A stretch of DNA of 64,000 nucleotides from Rebecca billardiae RCC1528 (taxonomy: Eukaryota > Haptophyta): the NCBI GenBank assembly GCA_965240325.2, contig OZ251237.1, positions 1,116,001-1,180,000 on the forward strand, read 5' to 3'. Shown piece by piece: positions 63,202 to 64,000 of the stretch. The notes under the pieces were generated by a model that saw nothing but the letters and a program-made list of their open reading frames with translations, made no database searches and had not been told where the DNA came from. A program made the translations under genes and the position numbers. The stretch's first letter is position 1; the number at the start of each line of letters is the position of its first letter.

Positions 63202-64000
63202 GTCGCGTGTCGCTGCGACTCTGCGGCGGCTCCGGCCGCGGCGCGGGCAATGGGCCGGGAGTCGCCATATTGCCCGCGGCGGGTGCCAATGGCGGCTGCC
63301 TTTCCGTGTGTGCGGCGGCCGCGGCTGGAATTTCACACTGGTACCGCACAGGTCCCAGCAGGTTGTAATATTTGTAAACACACACCGGGCCCATCAGGGG
63401 GGCCTGGCCAGGCAGCAGCAGTGAGCAGACAGCAGTCCGCAGTGCGCCTGTGGCCTGGGTTATTGTTAATATTTGTTATTCCATGAGCATGAGCATAAAT
63501 TGAATAGTGATTATTGTCGTAGTATTTTAATTAAGTAGCTTTATATAATATAATATTTATATTAAATATCGCGACGCCGCCAATCTGAATCTGAATCGGG
63601 CACTATTGATTAACTATTGAGTATTGGCGCACAGGTCGTGTCTACTGCGCATTACAGATTGCGCGCGGAATGATTAGTGACCGCGTCAGCACGGCCGGCG
63701 GCCCCACGCAGCACGCTAGTAGTAGCTATATACTATCTATATATATATAGGCTCCCCGGGCCCGCTCTCCCGGTACTCGCTCGGTAGGCGACAGGCCGCG
63801 TTATAATACATGTCAGCTCCGATGACTACTAATATATCATGACGAACTCAGTCGCATCGAATCTAAATCTTACGAGTCGGCCGTGGGCCGCGCAATCCGC
63901 GCCTGATGACTCGGATCCGCCCTGGGCACCACCGATTAGTGCCACAATGCTGTCCGAATTACAATGTTGCTCAACGAAAGACGAATAATCTGCGCGCGTC
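63202..64000. other. AT-rich intergenic end of window
   Basis: Contains (TA)n and AT-only patches near 63538-63570 and 63726-63750. No gene supported up to the window edge. Confidence 0.6.

Overview
This is a nuclear contig from a photosynthetic eukaryote with a GC-rich, intron-bearing genome. The best fit is a microalga with a red-type complex plastid, either haptophyte-like or pelagophyte-like. The evidence is as follows. Several proteins start with a signal peptide followed by a basic, transit-like stretch (the small protein at 16896 with a Phe just after the predicted cleavage site, and DGD1 at 30969). A beta-1,3-glucan synthase is joined to a KRE6/SKN1-type GH16 domain, which points to chrysolaminarin-type glucan. 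Splice donors are mostly GTGCGY instead of GTRAGT. There are no prokaryotic operons, rRNAs, CRISPR arrays or recognisable transposase genes.

I support 26 protein-coding genes, and resolved 26 introns in 12 of them by protein similarity and phase. In order they are: a partial Rieske oxygenase (1-1277); the giant GH16-GT48 glucan synthase (3035-13339); a polycystin-2-type channel (13683-16546); a small plastid-targeted protein (16896-17402); MAGO (18529-19167); a MAP kinase kinase (20069-21456); a 2OG-Fe(II) oxygenase (21555-22814); CDC14 (23372-25004); an unknown protein (26670-27812); DGD1 (28068-30969); a multi-pass membrane protein (31351-32193); a metallo-beta-lactamase hydrolase (32452-33462); a SETD9-like SET protein (33550-34497); bystin (34850-36301); a D-box protein resembling securin (36460-37092); an SDR (37839-38966); aspartokinase fused to a degenerate homoserine dehydrogenase (39151-42144); two tandem membrane-anchored SET proteins (43346-46069); a Ycf45/SpoIIIAA-like AAA ATPase (46548-48107); NOP2 (48303-50778); AP-4 epsilon (52064-56436); HAT1 (56645-57721); a photolyase-like/alpha-beta-hydrolase fusion (58621-61985); and a TLC-domain protein (62358-63201).

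Eight gene pairs are head to head with 87-372 bp between start codons. These pairs are separated by AT-richer, microsatellite-filled spacers of 0.3-1.8 kb. One ~180-bp repeat occurs twice in opposite orientation (26298-26476 and 51394-51575).

The genes do not form one pathway. Shared themes are plastid and carbohydrate biology (glucan synthase, DGD1, plastid protein, Ycf45-like), ribosome biogenesis (bystin, NOP2), cell-cycle control (CDC14, securin candidate), and signalling or trafficking (polycystin, MAP2K, AP-4). The most noteworthy items are the GH16-EGF-GT48 fusion, the apparently inactive homoserine dehydrogenase domain, the securin-like protein, the intron present in only one of two tandem paralogs, and the unusual donor consensus. 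All gene models are from reading the sequence and comparing with remembered family motifs; no searches were run.
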